Of a stretch of 64,000 nucleotides of DNA, positions 1 to 8,877 are shown one piece after another. Below the pieces are notes generated by a model. That model was not told the origin of the DNA and ran no database searches. It was given only the letters and a program-made list of their open reading frames with translations. The first letter of the stretch is position 1, and each line of letters starts with the position of its first letter. This DNA is from Nitrospira defluvii (GTDB lineage Bacteria > Nitrospirota > Nitrospiria > Nitrospirales > Nitrospiraceae): assembly GCF_905220995.1 (NCBI RefSeq), contig NZ_CAJNBJ010000001.1, positions 868,001 through 932,000 of the forward strand, read 5' to 3'. Both the position numbers and the translations under genes were made by a program.

Positions 1-109
1 CCGCACCATGATGACCACCGTCATTCAACAATGTTCGGAGGCGGGAACCGTCGAATTCGCGCCGAGGATGGAAGGGCGGAGCCTGATCATGATTCTGGCT
101 CCCAAGTAG
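1..109 (+). CDS. infC: Translation initiation factor IF-3, C-terminal end (partial)
   Basis: Only the last 35 codons are in the window. They end in the typical IF-3 C-terminus, VEFAPRMEGRSLIMILAPK, followed by a stop at 107-109. IF-3 binds the 30S subunit and monitors the initiator tRNA-start codon pairing. The gene is followed after 33 bases by rpmI and then rplT, the conserved infC-rpmI-rplT order of bacteria. In many bacteria this operon autoregulates through L20 binding, but the leader lies outside the window. Confidence 0.93.
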   Translation, partial: RTMMTTVIQQCSEAGTVEFAPRMEGRSLIMILAPK

Positions 110-142
110 TGTGCGCGACGCACACAAGGAAGGAATGAGAGC

Positions 143-340
143 ATGAAGATGAAGATGAAAACCCACAGCGGCGCAAAGAAGCGGTTCAAGCGCACGGGAA
201 CCGGCAAATTGGTTCGCCGAAAGGCCGGCAGTCGGCATTTGTTGACCGGCAAGCCGCGCGATCGTAAGCGGAACCTGAAGGGAGCCACGGATGTCTCTTC
301 CGCCTCGACTCCCGCATTGAACAAATTACTTCCGCAGTAA
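143..340 (+). CDS. rpmI: 50S ribosomal protein L35
   Basis: The product is 65 residues, the normal L35 length, very rich in Lys and Arg, with the family signature KTHSGAKKRFKRTGTGK near the N-terminus. The start is chosen at the first ATG of a run (Met-Lys-Met-Lys-Met-Lys) because a purine-rich Shine-Dalgarno stretch (aaggaaggaatgag) lies just upstream. It sits between infC and rplT, as expected. L35 is a late-assembly protein of the large subunit. Confidence 0.97.
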   Translation: MKMKMKTHSGAKKRFKRTGTGKLVRRKAGSRHLLTGKPRDRKRNLKGATDVSSASTPALNKLLPQ

Positions 341-383
341 CGATGATTGTCCCGTGAACAGGATCTGAAAGGAGTCGTTCCCC

Positions 384-752
384 ATGCCTCGTACAAAAGG
401 TGGTCCGAAAACCCGACAGCGGCGAAAGAAGCGCCTGAAACTGGCGAAAGGCCAGTATGGTGCCAAGAGCCGCTTGTTCCGAAGCGCAACGGAGTCCGTC
501 GATAAAGGTCAGGCGTACGCCTATTCGGGACGGAAGCAGCGGAAACGCGACTTCCGCCAGTTGTGGATTGCACGCATCAGTGCCGCGACCCGTATGCATG
601 GCATCGCATACAGTCGGTTCATGAATGCCCTGAAGAAGGCAAATATCCTATTGGATCGGAAGGTCCTCTCCGATATGGCGATCCGGGATATGGCGGGATT
701 CGAGAAACTCGTCGGGGTAGCCAAACAGCAGCTCGCGACAGCCGCGAGCTAA
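384..752 (+). CDS. rplT: 50S ribosomal protein L20
   Basis: The product is 122 residues, close to the usual 115-120, with the basic N-terminal extension typical of L20 (TKGGPKTRQRRKKRLKLAKG) and the globular C-terminal domain. A Shine-Dalgarno sequence (gaaaggag) precedes the ATG. L20 binds 23S rRNA early in 50S assembly and in many bacteria represses its own operon. The 3' end contains an inverted repeat (730-750). In most bacteria pheS-pheT follow in the same direction; here they approach from the other side on the opposite strand. Confidence 0.97.
   Translation: MPRTKGGPKTRQRRKKRLKLAKGQYGAKSRLFRSATESVDKGQAYAYSGRKQRKRDFRQLWIARISAATRMHGIAYSRFMNALKKANILLDRKVLSDMAIRDMAGFEKLVGVAKQQLATAAS
730..750 (+). 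other. Inverted repeat at the 3' end of rplT
   Basis: An 8-bp perfect stem (agctcgcg / cgcgagct) with a 5-base loop overlaps the last codons of rplT. There is no T-tract behind it, so it is not a standard intrinsic terminator; it may stabilise the mRNA 3' end or pause polymerase. Confidence 0.35.
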
Positions 753-774
753 TCAAGGCGCATCAGTCACGTGG

Positions 775-803
775 CGGGGAGGTCCTCATCAGCGACTTCC
801 CCG
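775..803. terminator. Hairpin between convergent rplT and pheT
   Basis: A 10-bp stem with one G-U-type wobble (cggggaggtc / gacttccccg) and a 9-base loop fills the end of the 51-base gap between the convergent rplT and pheT genes and touches the pheT stop codon. Neither side has a good T-run. A bidirectional attenuating role is inferred from the position only. Confidence 0.4.
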
Positions 804-2522
804 TCATCCTTCATCGAGTAGCCGGTCGATCTCCAGCTCCAGTGCGACGGCCGGCACGCCAATCTGCCACTGCTCAAGAACCTCCGGGTGCAATTCCCCC
901 AGCAGCCCGATCACCCGTCCGCCCGCAATGATGGCTCCGGCCCGCCCCTCAAGAAATGAAGGATGGGGTACAGGTTCCAGGGTAAATGGGCGATCCAGAT
1001 AGTACAGCAGCAGATCCAGGCACGAGTGAATTTCAGAGAAGTGTGCGTCGGCATGCGCAATCACGGCCCCTAACTTCGTCACCGTGCGTGACCCGATGTC
1101 AGCATTCACATCCGGAACCGCCACCTCCCCGACTTCGAACATGCGATGTGGATAAAACGCACGGCTCGAATTCGTTTCCACCTGCAACAGCGAGGGGGTG
1201 ATCCACTGACGCAGGCAGGAATAACTGAGAGACATCACATTGTCTACTTCCACCACCTTCGCCCACTCGGTGCCGTCCACCCGCATTTTGGTGCAAAAAT
1301 CCTGGTGAGACCCCATGATGTTGGAAATGATCTCCTGAAACTCCATGCCCACCATGAGATGCCGAATGCGGTCGGCCATGTGCTCGAGCCGCGACAGTCC
1401 GCCGACGGTGAACTGCGACGGCATGACCGGCGCAAACCTGGCATACCCCTGGCTGATCGCGACATCCTCGACCACATCCACCGTGTGCAACAGATCGTTC
1501 CGGTACGGGGGCAATTGCACGCCCACCTTCTGTCCGGCGGACTTCACCGTGTAGCCATAGGATTTTAACGCCGCCGCCACCTCACGCCCCCCCAATGCCT
1601 CCCCCAGAGCCGTTTCAATGGCCTTGAGAGGAATCGACCGCGGCGCACCGAAATCCACCGGCGTGTGCCAGCGCCGTCCGAAAGCGGTTTTCACAGGCGA
1701 TTGAATCTCCACCGGAGTGATCACCGCCCCTCTATCGGCAAGGTTGGCGGCAAAAATATTCAGCGTCAGCGACACCATCTGTAAATCGGTTCCGGTCACT
1801 TCGACGAATAATTCATGATCGCCGACCTGCACCTCGCCGATTTCCCGGCTGTTGATGATCGGTGGGAATGAGAGCACCTGCCCCTTCGCATCGCGCAACA
1901 CGGGAAGCCGGTCATGGCCACTGAGGATCCCGCCATACTCTACGCCCTTAGGGTGGACCATGAGGATTTCGCGCAGGGTCATCACCGTTTCCATGCCCAA
2001 CGGCGTGAACCGCACCTCGTCAGGCTTCACTAAATCATACGACACGGGAAAGACGATGGGAGCCAACCGATACAAGCCAATAGAGACCGTCCGTCGTTTG
2101 CGCCCAAAGATATCGGCCAACTTTTCCTGCGTCTGGATGAGCTGGGTGAGCCCGGAAGCCGTCACCCGATATCCGACCGCCGTACACGCCGCCACATAGG
2201 GACGAATCCGATCCAACCCCGGCGCGACGACCAGTTTCCCCGCCGCACGTTTCTGCTTTTTGAAGAAGGGATACGAAATAGACGCGCCCTGTTGCTTGAT
2301 CCGGATCTGCCGGGCGATACCCTCGCAACACCACAAATCAGGACGGTTGCTGTCTTGGAGTTCGATCCGCAGTTCGCCCGTTTCGGCGTTGTGTCCCTTC
2401 AACTCCCCCTTCACCAACATGAGCGACTGCTCCAGCTGATCAAGGGAAATGCGCACAGGCGTACCGTCCGGTCCTGCGATGAGGGCTTCGAGATCGTCTC
2501 GTTGTACGGAGATGGTAGGCAT
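804..2522 (-). CDS. pheT: Phenylalanyl-tRNA synthetase beta subunit, archaeal/eukaryotic type
   Basis: Beta subunit of the heterotetrameric enzyme that charges tRNA-Phe; it carries the editing (B3/B4) and catalytic-like domains. At 572 residues it is far shorter than the usual bacterial PheT of about 800 and lacks the N-terminal EMAP/tRNA-binding domain and the C-terminal anticodon-binding domain. The region NRPDLWCCEGIARQI (about 59-73) and the block with YRNDLLHTVDVVEDVAI match the archaeal and eukaryotic cytosolic beta subunit. It lies 9 bases downstream of pheS, so the two are translated together. The type assignment is from recognised motifs and length, not from a tree. Confidence 0.92.
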   Translation of the reverse strand: MPTISVQRDDLEALIAGPDGTPVRISLDQLEQSLMLVKGELKGHNAETGELRIELQDSNRPDLWCCEGIARQIRIKQQGASISYPFFKKQKRAAGKLVVAPGLDRIRPYVAACTAVGYRVTASGLTQLIQTQEKLADIFGRKRRTVSIGLYRLAPIVFPVSYDLVKPDEVRFTPLGMETVMTLREILMVHPKGVEYGGILSGHDRLPVLRDAKGQVLSFPPIINSREIGEVQVGDHELFVEVTGTDLQMVSLTLNIFAANLADRGAVITPVEIQSPVKTAFGRRWHTPVDFGAPRSIPLKAIETALGEALGGREVAAALKSYGYTVKSAGQKVGVQLPPYRNDLLHTVDVVEDVAISQGYARFAPVMPSQFTVGGLSRLEHMADRIRHLMVGMEFQEIISNIMGSHQDFCTKMRVDGTEWAKVVEVDNVMSLSYSCLRQWITPSLLQVETNSSRAFYPHRMFEVGEVAVPDVNADIGSRTVTKLGAVIAHADAHFSEIHSCLDLLLYYLDRPFTLEPVPHPSFLEGRAGAIIAGGRVIGLLGELHPEVLEQWQIGVPAVALELEIDRLLDEG

Positions 2523-2531
2523 GATGTCGTC

Positions 2532-4076
2532 CTAAAAACTTCCTCGCATCGTGCGAATGAATTCCAGGTCCGCCGAGAATAAGTCGCGAATATCGTGAAT
2601 CCCCAGGGCCACCATCGCCATCCGATCCAACCCAAGCCCCCAGGCAATCACCGGCACCGACACACCCAACGGCGTCGTGACTTCGGGACGGAACAATCCT
2701 GCACCGCCTAGCTCCATCCAGCCGAGCTTCGGGTGACGCACATGCATTTCCACAGAGGGCTCTGTGAACGGGAAATAGGCCGGGAGAAATTTCACTTCCT
2801 TGGCCTGAGCCACTTCCCGCGCGAACAGGTTGAGTAGACCTAAGAGGGTGCGAAAGTTGATATCCGCCCCCAAGACGATCCCTTCCACCTGGAAAAAGTC
2901 CGTGGCGTGGGTGGCATCGACCTGGTCGTAGCGAAAGCAGCGTGCAATGGAGAAATATTTCCCCGGCACGGACGGATTCGCCGCCAGCCGACGTGCAGAC
3001 ACCGCGGTCCCCTGACTCCGGAGCACTAAACGCTTGGCTCGCTCCACATCGAACTGATACCCCCAACCGGTGGAACCCGCCCCCGTTCCCTTCTCGTGAA
3101 CCTGCGTCACGTTACTGAGATAGGGTTCGGCAATATCACGGGCATGCGTGGGGTTCTTCACAAAATACACATCGTGAATGTCGCGAGCCGGATGGAATTG
3201 CGGCATGAAGAGCGCATCCATATTCCAGAACTCGGTCTCCACCAGTGTTCCCCGCATTTCCTGAAACCCCATGCTGACCAGCTTGAGCTTGACCAGATCG
3301 AGAAATTCTCGATAGGGATGCCGCTTCCCCGCCGAGATGCGCGGAGCCCGCAAACTGATGGTGTACTTCCGGAACCGCTTCGTCCGCCACGCCCCCTCTT
3401 TCAGGAGTTCCGGCGTCAACTGCGAGACTTCCTCCGCCACACCGTCGCGCGACAACTGCTCTGCGACCTTCCGGCCAGTATCGGTCAACACGAACGACCG
3501 TGTCACCCGTTCGTCCACACGGAAGGGCTCGCGCGCATTCCCTCGCTTCACCGCATGCTGCTGGAGCACGGATCGGAGCGGCTCGGCGAACGTCTCCAGG
3601 TCCCGTTGCCCACCCCGTAATTCTTGCAACAAGGCACGCATGGCCTCAGCGGTGGTGCTGTTCCGGCCGGTGCTCTCAATGCAGCCGCCTTGCACGATGA
3701 GAATCGCCCCCTCCTTCTTGAGGGTCCCGACGGCCTTGCTCACATCGGATGGCTCAAGTTGTTCCTTGGACTGAATATCCTGGATGGTCAGCCGCTTCCC
3801 GGTCTGCCCGGCTTCCCGAGCCGCCGAGAGCACACGTTCAATCGGCGCAGCCTGGTCACAAAACGCTTCCCCGATCGGAGTCAGCGACGCAATATGCGCC
3901 ACCGTTTCAGCATGCACGGCAATCAGGGACTTGGCCAAGAGCCATTCCACTGCCATGCTCAACTGCGACGGCTCTAACCCGGCGGTCGACGCAAGCTGAT
4001 CAAGTGTCGGCGGGGCACTCTGCGGCGGGGCTAAAGCCAGCAGCACTTTGCTTTCGAGGGGATGAAGATTATCCAT
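2532..4076 (-). CDS. pheS: Phenylalanyl-tRNA synthetase alpha subunit, archaeal/eukaryotic type
   Basis: Catalytic class II subunit. At 514 residues it is longer than bacterial PheS (about 340) and has the N-terminal winged-helix DNA/RNA-binding-like region (about 1-220) found in archaeal and eukaryotic alpha subunits. Recognisable family blocks are HPYREFLDLVK (253-263), the stretch around FWNMDALF and HPARDIHDVYF (283-305), GWMELGGAGLF, and motif 3 GLGLDRMAM (about 480-488). It is followed by pheT after 9 bases and preceded by rpe, the last upstream gene of a minus-strand operon starting at fmt. Confidence 0.95.
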   Translation of the reverse strand: MDNLHPLESKVLLALAPPQSAPPTLDQLASTAGLEPSQLSMAVEWLLAKSLIAVHAETVAHIASLTPIGEAFCDQAAPIERVLSAAREAGQTGKRLTIQDIQSKEQLEPSDVSKAVGTLKKEGAILIVQGGCIESTGRNSTTAEAMRALLQELRGGQRDLETFAEPLRSVLQQHAVKRGNAREPFRVDERVTRSFVLTDTGRKVAEQLSRDGVAEEVSQLTPELLKEGAWRTKRFRKYTISLRAPRISAGKRHPYREFLDLVKLKLVSMGFQEMRGTLVETEFWNMDALFMPQFHPARDIHDVYFVKNPTHARDIAEPYLSNVTQVHEKGTGAGSTGWGYQFDVERAKRLVLRSQGTAVSARRLAANPSVPGKYFSIARCFRYDQVDATHATDFFQVEGIVLGADINFRTLLGLLNLFAREVAQAKEVKFLPAYFPFTEPSVEMHVRHPKLGWMELGGAGLFRPEVTTPLGVSVPVIAWGLGLDRMAMVALGIHDIRDLFSADLEFIRTMRGSF

Positions 4077-4106
4077 GAAATAGGGGTGCGGTCTGGCCCT
4101 CGTCGA

Positions 4107-4808
4107 TCATCGGGCAGCGGCAGTCCTCGCTGTTCGAGCAGCAGATTCGTATCCGGCCCGCAACGCGGTAATGGCGGCAGCATAGTCGTCACCGGAAAAT
4201 ACGGCGGACCCCGCCACCAACACGTCCGCACCTGCCGCAAGAATCGCATCTGCATTGTCCGGCTTCACGCCGCCATCGACTTCCAAGAGCGCATGGCTGT
4301 GGGTGCGGTCGATCAACCCGCGAACCTCGGCAATCTTCTGAAGCGACGAGGGAATGAACTTTTGTCCGCCGAATCCCGGATTCACGGACATGATCAGGAT
4401 GAGATCGGCGTCACGCACAATTTCCGACAACATCACCGCCGGCGTGGCGGGATTTAGCGTGACGCCGGCCCTCACGCCGCGCTCCTTGATCGACTGAACC
4501 GTCCGATGCAGGTGAGGGCAGGTCTCCACATGAACCGTGAGATAATCGGCTCCCGCTTCGGCGAATTCCGCGATGAACGCATCCGGATTCGTCATCATGA
4601 GATGGACATCCAACGGAAGCGTCGTCACTTTCCGCAGCGCTTCGACGATGGGCGGCCCAACTGTGAGGTTGGGAACAAAGTGGCCGTCCATCACATCAAT
4701 GTGCAGCCAGTCGGCGCCCGCCTTCTCCACCCGCGAGACCTCTTCGGCCAAACGGGCAAAGTCAGCCGACAGAATAGACGGGGCAATACGTACGGTCCGA
4801 CCGACCAT
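4107..4808 (-). CDS. rpe: Ribulose-phosphate 3-epimerase
   Basis: A TIM-barrel enzyme that interconverts ribulose 5-phosphate and xylulose 5-phosphate in the pentose phosphate and Calvin-type pathways. Family motifs are APSILSADF near the N-terminus, HIDVMDGHFVPN with metal-ligand His/Asp, HLMMTNPD, the MSVNPGFGGQKF phosphate-side loop and the EVDGGV block with the catalytic Asp. The start is placed at the ATG at 4808, whose first base overlaps the rsmB stop (TGATG); this gives 233 residues, normal for the family. The frame stays open 38 codons upstream, but that stretch overlaps rsmB and has no family similarity. Confidence 0.95.
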   Translation of the reverse strand: MVGRTVRIAPSILSADFARLAEEVSRVEKAGADWLHIDVMDGHFVPNLTVGPPIVEALRKVTTLPLDVHLMMTNPDAFIAEFAEAGADYLTVHVETCPHLHRTVQSIKERGVRAGVTLNPATPAVMLSEIVRDADLILIMSVNPGFGGQKFIPSSLQKIAEVRGLIDRTHSHALLEVDGGVKPDNADAILAAGADVLVAGSAVFSGDDYAAAITALRAGYESAARTARTAAAR

Positions 4809-6250
4809 CACTCGCTCCTCCGCACACGAGCGGCAAAAAACGCATCCATCCTGTTCATGTTCGCCATCGTAGATAGATCCCCTTGAGGGGTCACGAACGG
4901 CAGACCGGCTGGGGGCAACCAAGGCGCGACCGACTCACGCTGAAATTCGCAATGAAACTGGCAAAACTCGTCGATGATCGATTCGGTTTCTTCCGGCTCG
5001 ATCGAGCAGGTACTATAGACCAACACCCCACCAGGCCGCAAGAGACGACTCGTCTCCGCTAGCAAGTCCTGCTGCACCAATCGATGCTGTGCGATGCTCT
5101 CCGGGGTTTTGTACCACTTGCCGTCCGGATGGCGTCGCAACACCCCCAAGCCGCTGCAGGGCGCGTCGAGCAGAATGCGGTCAAACGGCACGGAGAGCGC
5201 TGACTCACGCCTTGCAACGGCCCACCGTCCTGCTCCCGATGCCGTCTCTGCCTGGATCAGCTCACGCATATCACCCATGAGCGGGGTGACGATGTTCACC
5301 CCAAGGCGCCGGCAGTTTTCCATCACCAAACTGAGCCGTGCGGTGGCCCGATCAACAGCGACGATGGTCCCCCGATTTTCCATCAACGCTGCCACCTGCG
5401 TCGTCTTTCCTCCCGGCGCCGCACAGGCATCAAGCACCCGCTGTCCCGGTTGTACGTCCAGGAGCAACGGAATGAGTTGGCCCGCCTCATCTTCGACATA
5501 AAAATGTCCCGCCGCATATCCCGGAAGGTCTGCGACGGAGGTGGCGCGAGCCAGCTGAACGCCCACCTCGCTGATCAACGTCGGGCTGGCGGCAACATTG
5601 GCCGCAGCCAGTTCGGCCAGGAACGCGGTACGCGAAGTTCGGAGTCGGTTCACCCGAAGCGTCAACGGAGGCATCTCAACCGTCGCTCGGCACAAGGCCT
5701 CGGCCCGCTCAGTGCCCCAAGTGCGACACCATCGCTCCACCATCCAGGCTGGACAGGAATACCGGACGCTCAAGGCCGTCACCGGGTCCTGCACCACATC
5801 CGGCCAGGCCGGTTCCGGCGATCGCAGTAGCCCCCTGAGCACAGCATTCACAAACCCACTCCAGTCTCGCCCGAGGCGACGGCTCTGCTGCTTGATCAAA
5901 CGTACGGACTCATTGACGGCAGCCGAATCCGGGACACGATCGAGATACAGCAGTTGGTACGCCCCCAACCGCAGCACTGCCTGAACAAGGGTGGGCAATT
6001 TTGCGATCCGCCGATCCGACAAGAGACCCAGCCGCCAGTCGAGCGTCGCCCGATAGCGCAGCACGCCGCGGACAAGCTCGACCATGAAGGCCCGGTCCCG
6101 CTGATCCAACGAGGCGAAAGCCGAAACCTGATCGAACAGATCATCGCTCAACAACCCGGCTTTTTCGATCGCCACCAACGCCTTCATGGCGGCACGACGC
6201 CCCGCGGATGCGGCGTCAATCGGCTGTAGTGCTTGCGGATCAGAAACCAT
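4808..6250 (-). CDS. rsmB: 16S rRNA (cytosine-5-)-methyltransferase RsmB
   Basis: Methylates C967 of 16S rRNA. The 480-residue product has a NusB-like helical N-terminal domain (about 20-160) and a Rossmann methyltransferase domain with the SAM motif VLDACAAPGGKT, the LLDAPCSGLGVLRRHPD motif containing the first Cys, and STCSIEPEETE with the catalytic Cys. It lies 61 bases downstream of fmt and overlaps rpe by one base. The fmt-rsmB pairing is common in bacteria, which supports both assignments. Confidence 0.95.
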   Translation of the reverse strand: MVSDPQALQPIDAASAGRRAAMKALVAIEKAGLLSDDLFDQVSAFASLDQRDRAFMVELVRGVLRYRATLDWRLGLLSDRRIAKLPTLVQAVLRLGAYQLLYLDRVPDSAAVNESVRLIKQQSRRLGRDWSGFVNAVLRGLLRSPEPAWPDVVQDPVTALSVRYSCPAWMVERWCRTWGTERAEALCRATVEMPPLTLRVNRLRTSRTAFLAELAAANVAASPTLISEVGVQLARATSVADLPGYAAGHFYVEDEAGQLIPLLLDVQPGQRVLDACAAPGGKTTQVAALMENRGTIVAVDRATARLSLVMENCRRLGVNIVTPLMGDMRELIQAETASGAGRWAVARRESALSVPFDRILLDAPCSGLGVLRRHPDGKWYKTPESIAQHRLVQQDLLAETSRLLRPGGVLVYSTCSIEPEETESIIDEFCQFHCEFQRESVAPWLPPAGLPFVTPQGDLSTMANMNRMDAFFAARVRRSE

Positions 6251-6311
6251 GAATAGAAAAATCGATTACGGTGGGAAGGTCGTCAGCGGCGCGTGAATAA
6301 TGCGCGCATGA

Positions 6312-7268
6312 TCATCCCGCCGGCGGCGGAGCGGCCTGCAAACTGAGGCCTTCAGCTAACCGATGGCCTACCAAATACTGGGCCATGGTCATCCGCCGAC
6401 TGTTGGAAGGTTGAATGTCGATGATGTGAATGGTCCCGCCACCGGTCGCGACCTCAACCCGGTCTTTGGCAACTTTGGTCACGGTCCCGGGGCTAGCTCC
6501 CGTCGATTCGTCGCTGGCCTGGACACGCCACAGGGCCCAGCGCTCCCCGTTCACGAAGGTATAGGCACCCGGCCAAGGAGACAAGCCACGCACGCGATTG
6601 GCAATCTCCACGGCCGTCAACGTCCAATCGATCAATCCATCCTCCTTCTTGAGCAGGGGCGCCAAGGTTGCCTGCGCATCATCCTGTCGTTCCGGAGTGA
6701 GCGTCCCCGCTTTGAGACGGCGCAAGGTCTCAACCAACAATCGTCCGCCCACCTCGGCAAGACGAACCGCCAGCGTCCCCGCCGTGTCGTCCGGACGAAT
6801 TTCCACCGTTTCACGCAACAACATGTCGCCGGTGTCCATCCCCTCGGCCATGAACATGGTCGTGATACCGGTTTCCCGCTCCCCTCGCATGATGGCCCAT
6901 TGAACGGGGCCCGCCCCGCGATACTTCGGCAGCAACGATCCGTGCACGTTGATACAGCCATGCGGCGGGAGCGACAAAATCACCGGCGGTAAAATCCGGC
7001 CAAACGCCGTCACCGCGATCACGTCAGGAGCCCACTGGCGCAACGCATCCAAAAAGGCAGGGTCTTTCATCTTCAGGGGCTGCAACACGGGGATGCCTTC
7101 ACGCTGGCAGACGACTTTCACTGGAGAGGGAATCACGTCCTGTCCGCGCCCCTTCGGCCGGTCCGGCTGGGTGACCACTCCCACCACTTCGTCGTCCGAC
7201 TTCAGCAACGCCTCCAGCGACGGCACGGCGAAGTCCGGTGTTCCCATAAACACGATGCGCATGCTCAC
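6312..7268 (-). CDS. fmt: Methionyl-tRNA formyltransferase
   Basis: Transfers a formyl group from 10-formyl-tetrahydrofolate to Met-tRNA(fMet). At 318 residues it has normal length, with the N-terminal IVFMGTPDFAVPSLEAL, the catalytic INVHGSLLPKYRGAGPVQWA block and MAEGMDTGDML with the catalytic Asp, then an OB-fold C-terminal domain. The GTG at 7268 is favoured because ggggaga lies about 10 bases upstream; an ATG two codons later is the alternative. It is the first gene of a minus-strand operon and is divergent from the initiator tRNA gene, which encodes its own substrate. Confidence 0.96.
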   Translation of the reverse strand: MSMRIVFMGTPDFAVPSLEALLKSDDEVVGVVTQPDRPKGRGQDVIPSPVKVVCQREGIPVLQPLKMKDPAFLDALRQWAPDVIAVTAFGRILPPVILSLPPHGCINVHGSLLPKYRGAGPVQWAIMRGERETGITTMFMAEGMDTGDMLLRETVEIRPDDTAGTLAVRLAEVGGRLLVETLRRLKAGTLTPERQDDAQATLAPLLKKEDGLIDWTLTAVEIANRVRGLSPWPGAYTFVNGERWALWRVQASDESTGASPGTVTKVAKDRVEVATGGGTIHIIDIQPSNSRRMTMAQYLVGHRLAEGLSLQAAPPPAG

Positions 7269-7314
7269 GCTTTATCATTCTCCCCTCGCGAATGCAATTC
7301 TCGCGGCAGCTTCC

Positions 7315-7344
7315 TTGACTCTCGTTTCACCTGCCTGTTACTAT
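7315..7344 (+). promoter_or_regulatory. Candidate sigma-70 promoter of the initiator tRNA
   Basis: TTGACT (7315-7320) and TACTAT (7339-7344) are separated by 18 bases. Transcription would begin at about 7350, almost exactly at the mature tRNA 5' end. Assigned by consensus match and position. Confidence 0.45.
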
Positions 7345-7349
7345 CCGGT

Positions 7350-7426
<77 letters not shown>

Positions 7427-7443
7427 ACCTTACATCTTATCTT

Positions 7444-8544
7444 TCAACCACTTAGAGCAGTTTCGGTCCCGACTTTAGCACTCGTGTGAGACACCGATTG
7501 TGCTAAATTTGTGCTAACCCCTGCCGGAACGCGATCCAAGATCTCCACACCAGCACGCAAACTCTCTGGATGATGATGGGCATACCGCATCACCATGGAG
7601 ATGGTTTTCCATCGTCCAAGTTTCTGCACGGTATAGATGTCGACTCCGGCCTGCACAAGACGGGTGGCAAAGGTATGGCGCAGATCGTGAAAACGAAAGT
7701 TTTTCACTTCTGCCTTTCGCATGACAGGGTAAAACACGCGAAGCAGGTCTCGCGCATCCATCCGATTACCCGCGCCGTTGAAGAACACGTAATCAGTTTT
7801 GAGCGAGCGAACCCGTGCTCTGGCTTTCAGTACCTCAAACGTCTTTGCGTTGACTGGAAGGGTATCCTTCGCTCCATTCTTTTGCTCCAGCAACGTAATC
7901 GTCTTCCGGAAGAGATCAACCCTGGACCATTGGAGGTCTAAGATTTCTCCTTGTCGAAGCCCCGTGTTTGCGGCAAAGACAATGATCTCCTGTAGCCATT
8001 GCGGAGAGGCGGCCAACAATCGCTGTTCCTCCTCTGCCGTGAGCCATCGCTCAATCATGTTACGCACCTTCTCCCTCGATACACGGATCACCGGATTTTC
8101 CGTGACCCACTCCCATTCCTTGACGGCAAGCTGAAAAGCGTGGCTCAAGATCCCTAACTCGATATTAATGGTCTTGGCCGCGGCCCCTTCTGCTCGTCGC
8201 TTCGCCTTATGTGCTGCAATAAGAGACGGACGTAACTCCCTTAGGGTGAGATCCCCGAATGAACGAATGAGATGCAGCGCCACGGACCTATCACTTCGCT
8301 GAGAAGAGGGAGACTTATTGACCGCTGAATGATCTCGGAGATAGCGCTCCAACAATTCCTTCACCGTCTTATCAGCTCCCCTTGCTGGTTCGTACCACTT
8401 CCCTTCAGCGATCTGAGTCCTCACCTTGTGATAAATCTTTTCCGCCACCTTCTTATCCGTCACCTCAGTGGATCTTCTGACCTGTTTGCCACAGTAAGAA
8501 AACCCCATCCACCAGACTCGGTTTCGCCGAAACAGTGCCATCAT
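7444..8544 (-). CDS. Tyrosine recombinase / integrase
   Basis: A 366-residue site-specific recombinase directly beside the tRNA attachment site. The catalytic domain shows the first Arg in ANTGLRQGEILDLQW, the HDLRHTFATRL box (His-x-x-Arg) and the Tyr in MVMRYAHHH. The usual second His (LGH...) is replaced by Trp in LGRWK, a known variation. The N-terminal part is an Arm/SAM-like DNA-binding region. It should integrate and, with an excisionase, excise the element. The start overlaps the stop of the upstream HTH gene as ATGA. Its last codons contain one copy of the gtgctaa repeat. Confidence 0.95.
   Translation of the reverse strand: MMALFRRNRVWWMGFSYCGKQVRRSTEVTDKKVAEKIYHKVRTQIAEGKWYEPARGADKTVKELLERYLRDHSAVNKSPSSQRSDRSVALHLIRSFGDLTLRELRPSLIAAHKAKRRAEGAAAKTINIELGILSHAFQLAVKEWEWVTENPVIRVSREKVRNMIERWLTAEEEQRLLAASPQWLQEIIVFAANTGLRQGEILDLQWSRVDLFRKTITLLEQKNGAKDTLPVNAKTFEVLKARARVRSLKTDYVFFNGAGNRMDARDLLRVFYPVMRKAEVKNFRFHDLRHTFATRLVQAGVDIYTVQKLGRWKTISMVMRYAHHHPESLRAGVEILDRVPAGVSTNLAQSVSHTSAKVGTETALSG
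7500..7517. repeat. gtgctaaatttgtgctaa repeat, copy 1
   Basis: An 18-base sequence made of two gtgctaa halves separated by attt, identical at 14230-14247 and 16281-16298. This copy lies in the 3' end of the integrase gene near attL; copy 3 is near attR. This placement fits integrase arm-type binding sites (inference). Confidence 0.7.
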
Positions 8545-8834
8545 CGCCCTCCTTGTTTGGCCCTGTCTTGGTCTGGTTTCTCGCGCCTGGGAGTATAGTG
8601 AGCAGCTTTGGCCACGGCAATCAGGTGGTCTACGTCCCTGGCGTCATGCCGAGTGAGGCGAGGAGGGTTATTCATAGGTGCACTGAAGGTGTTCAACCAT
8701 GCTTGGATGGCGTCCGGTTCAAACCGGATGAGGCCATGAATGCGACAGTGCGGAATCTTGTTCTGTGAGGCCCAGAGATACAGTGTGGACGGCTTGATGT
8801 TGAGCCAAGCCGACAGCTCTTTCGTCGTAAGCAT
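8541..8834 (-). CDS. Excisionase-like helix-turn-helix protein
   Basis: A 97-residue protein whose first 50 residues form a MerR/excisionase-type winged helix: TKELSAWLNIKPSTLYLWAS followed by KIPHCRI and FEPDAIQAWL. Such proteins bind DNA beside att sites and direct excision, or regulate the element. The ATG at 8834 is chosen because the HTH begins right there; the open frame extends further upstream but overlaps the replication gene. Its stop overlaps the integrase start (ATGA), so both are co-translated, which supports an excision role. Confidence 0.8.
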   Translation of the reverse strand: MLTTKELSAWLNIKPSTLYLWASQNKIPHCRIHGLIRFEPDAIQAWLNTFSAPMNNPPRLTRHDARDVDHLIAVAKAAHYTPRREKPDQDRAKQGGR

Positions 8835-8848
8835 GGTGCAGATACACC

Positions 8849-8870
8849 GGGGGAGTCTCGCGACACCCCC
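8849..8870. other. GC-rich hairpin between rep and HTH genes
   Basis: A stem of five G:C pairs plus three further pairs after a mismatch (ggggg-a-gtc / gac-a-ccccc) with the 4-base loop tcgc, in the 43-base gap between the initiator gene and the HTH gene. There is no T-run. It could attenuate transcription or be a DNA structure used in replication. Confidence 0.35.
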
Positions 8871-8877
8871 AGTACCC

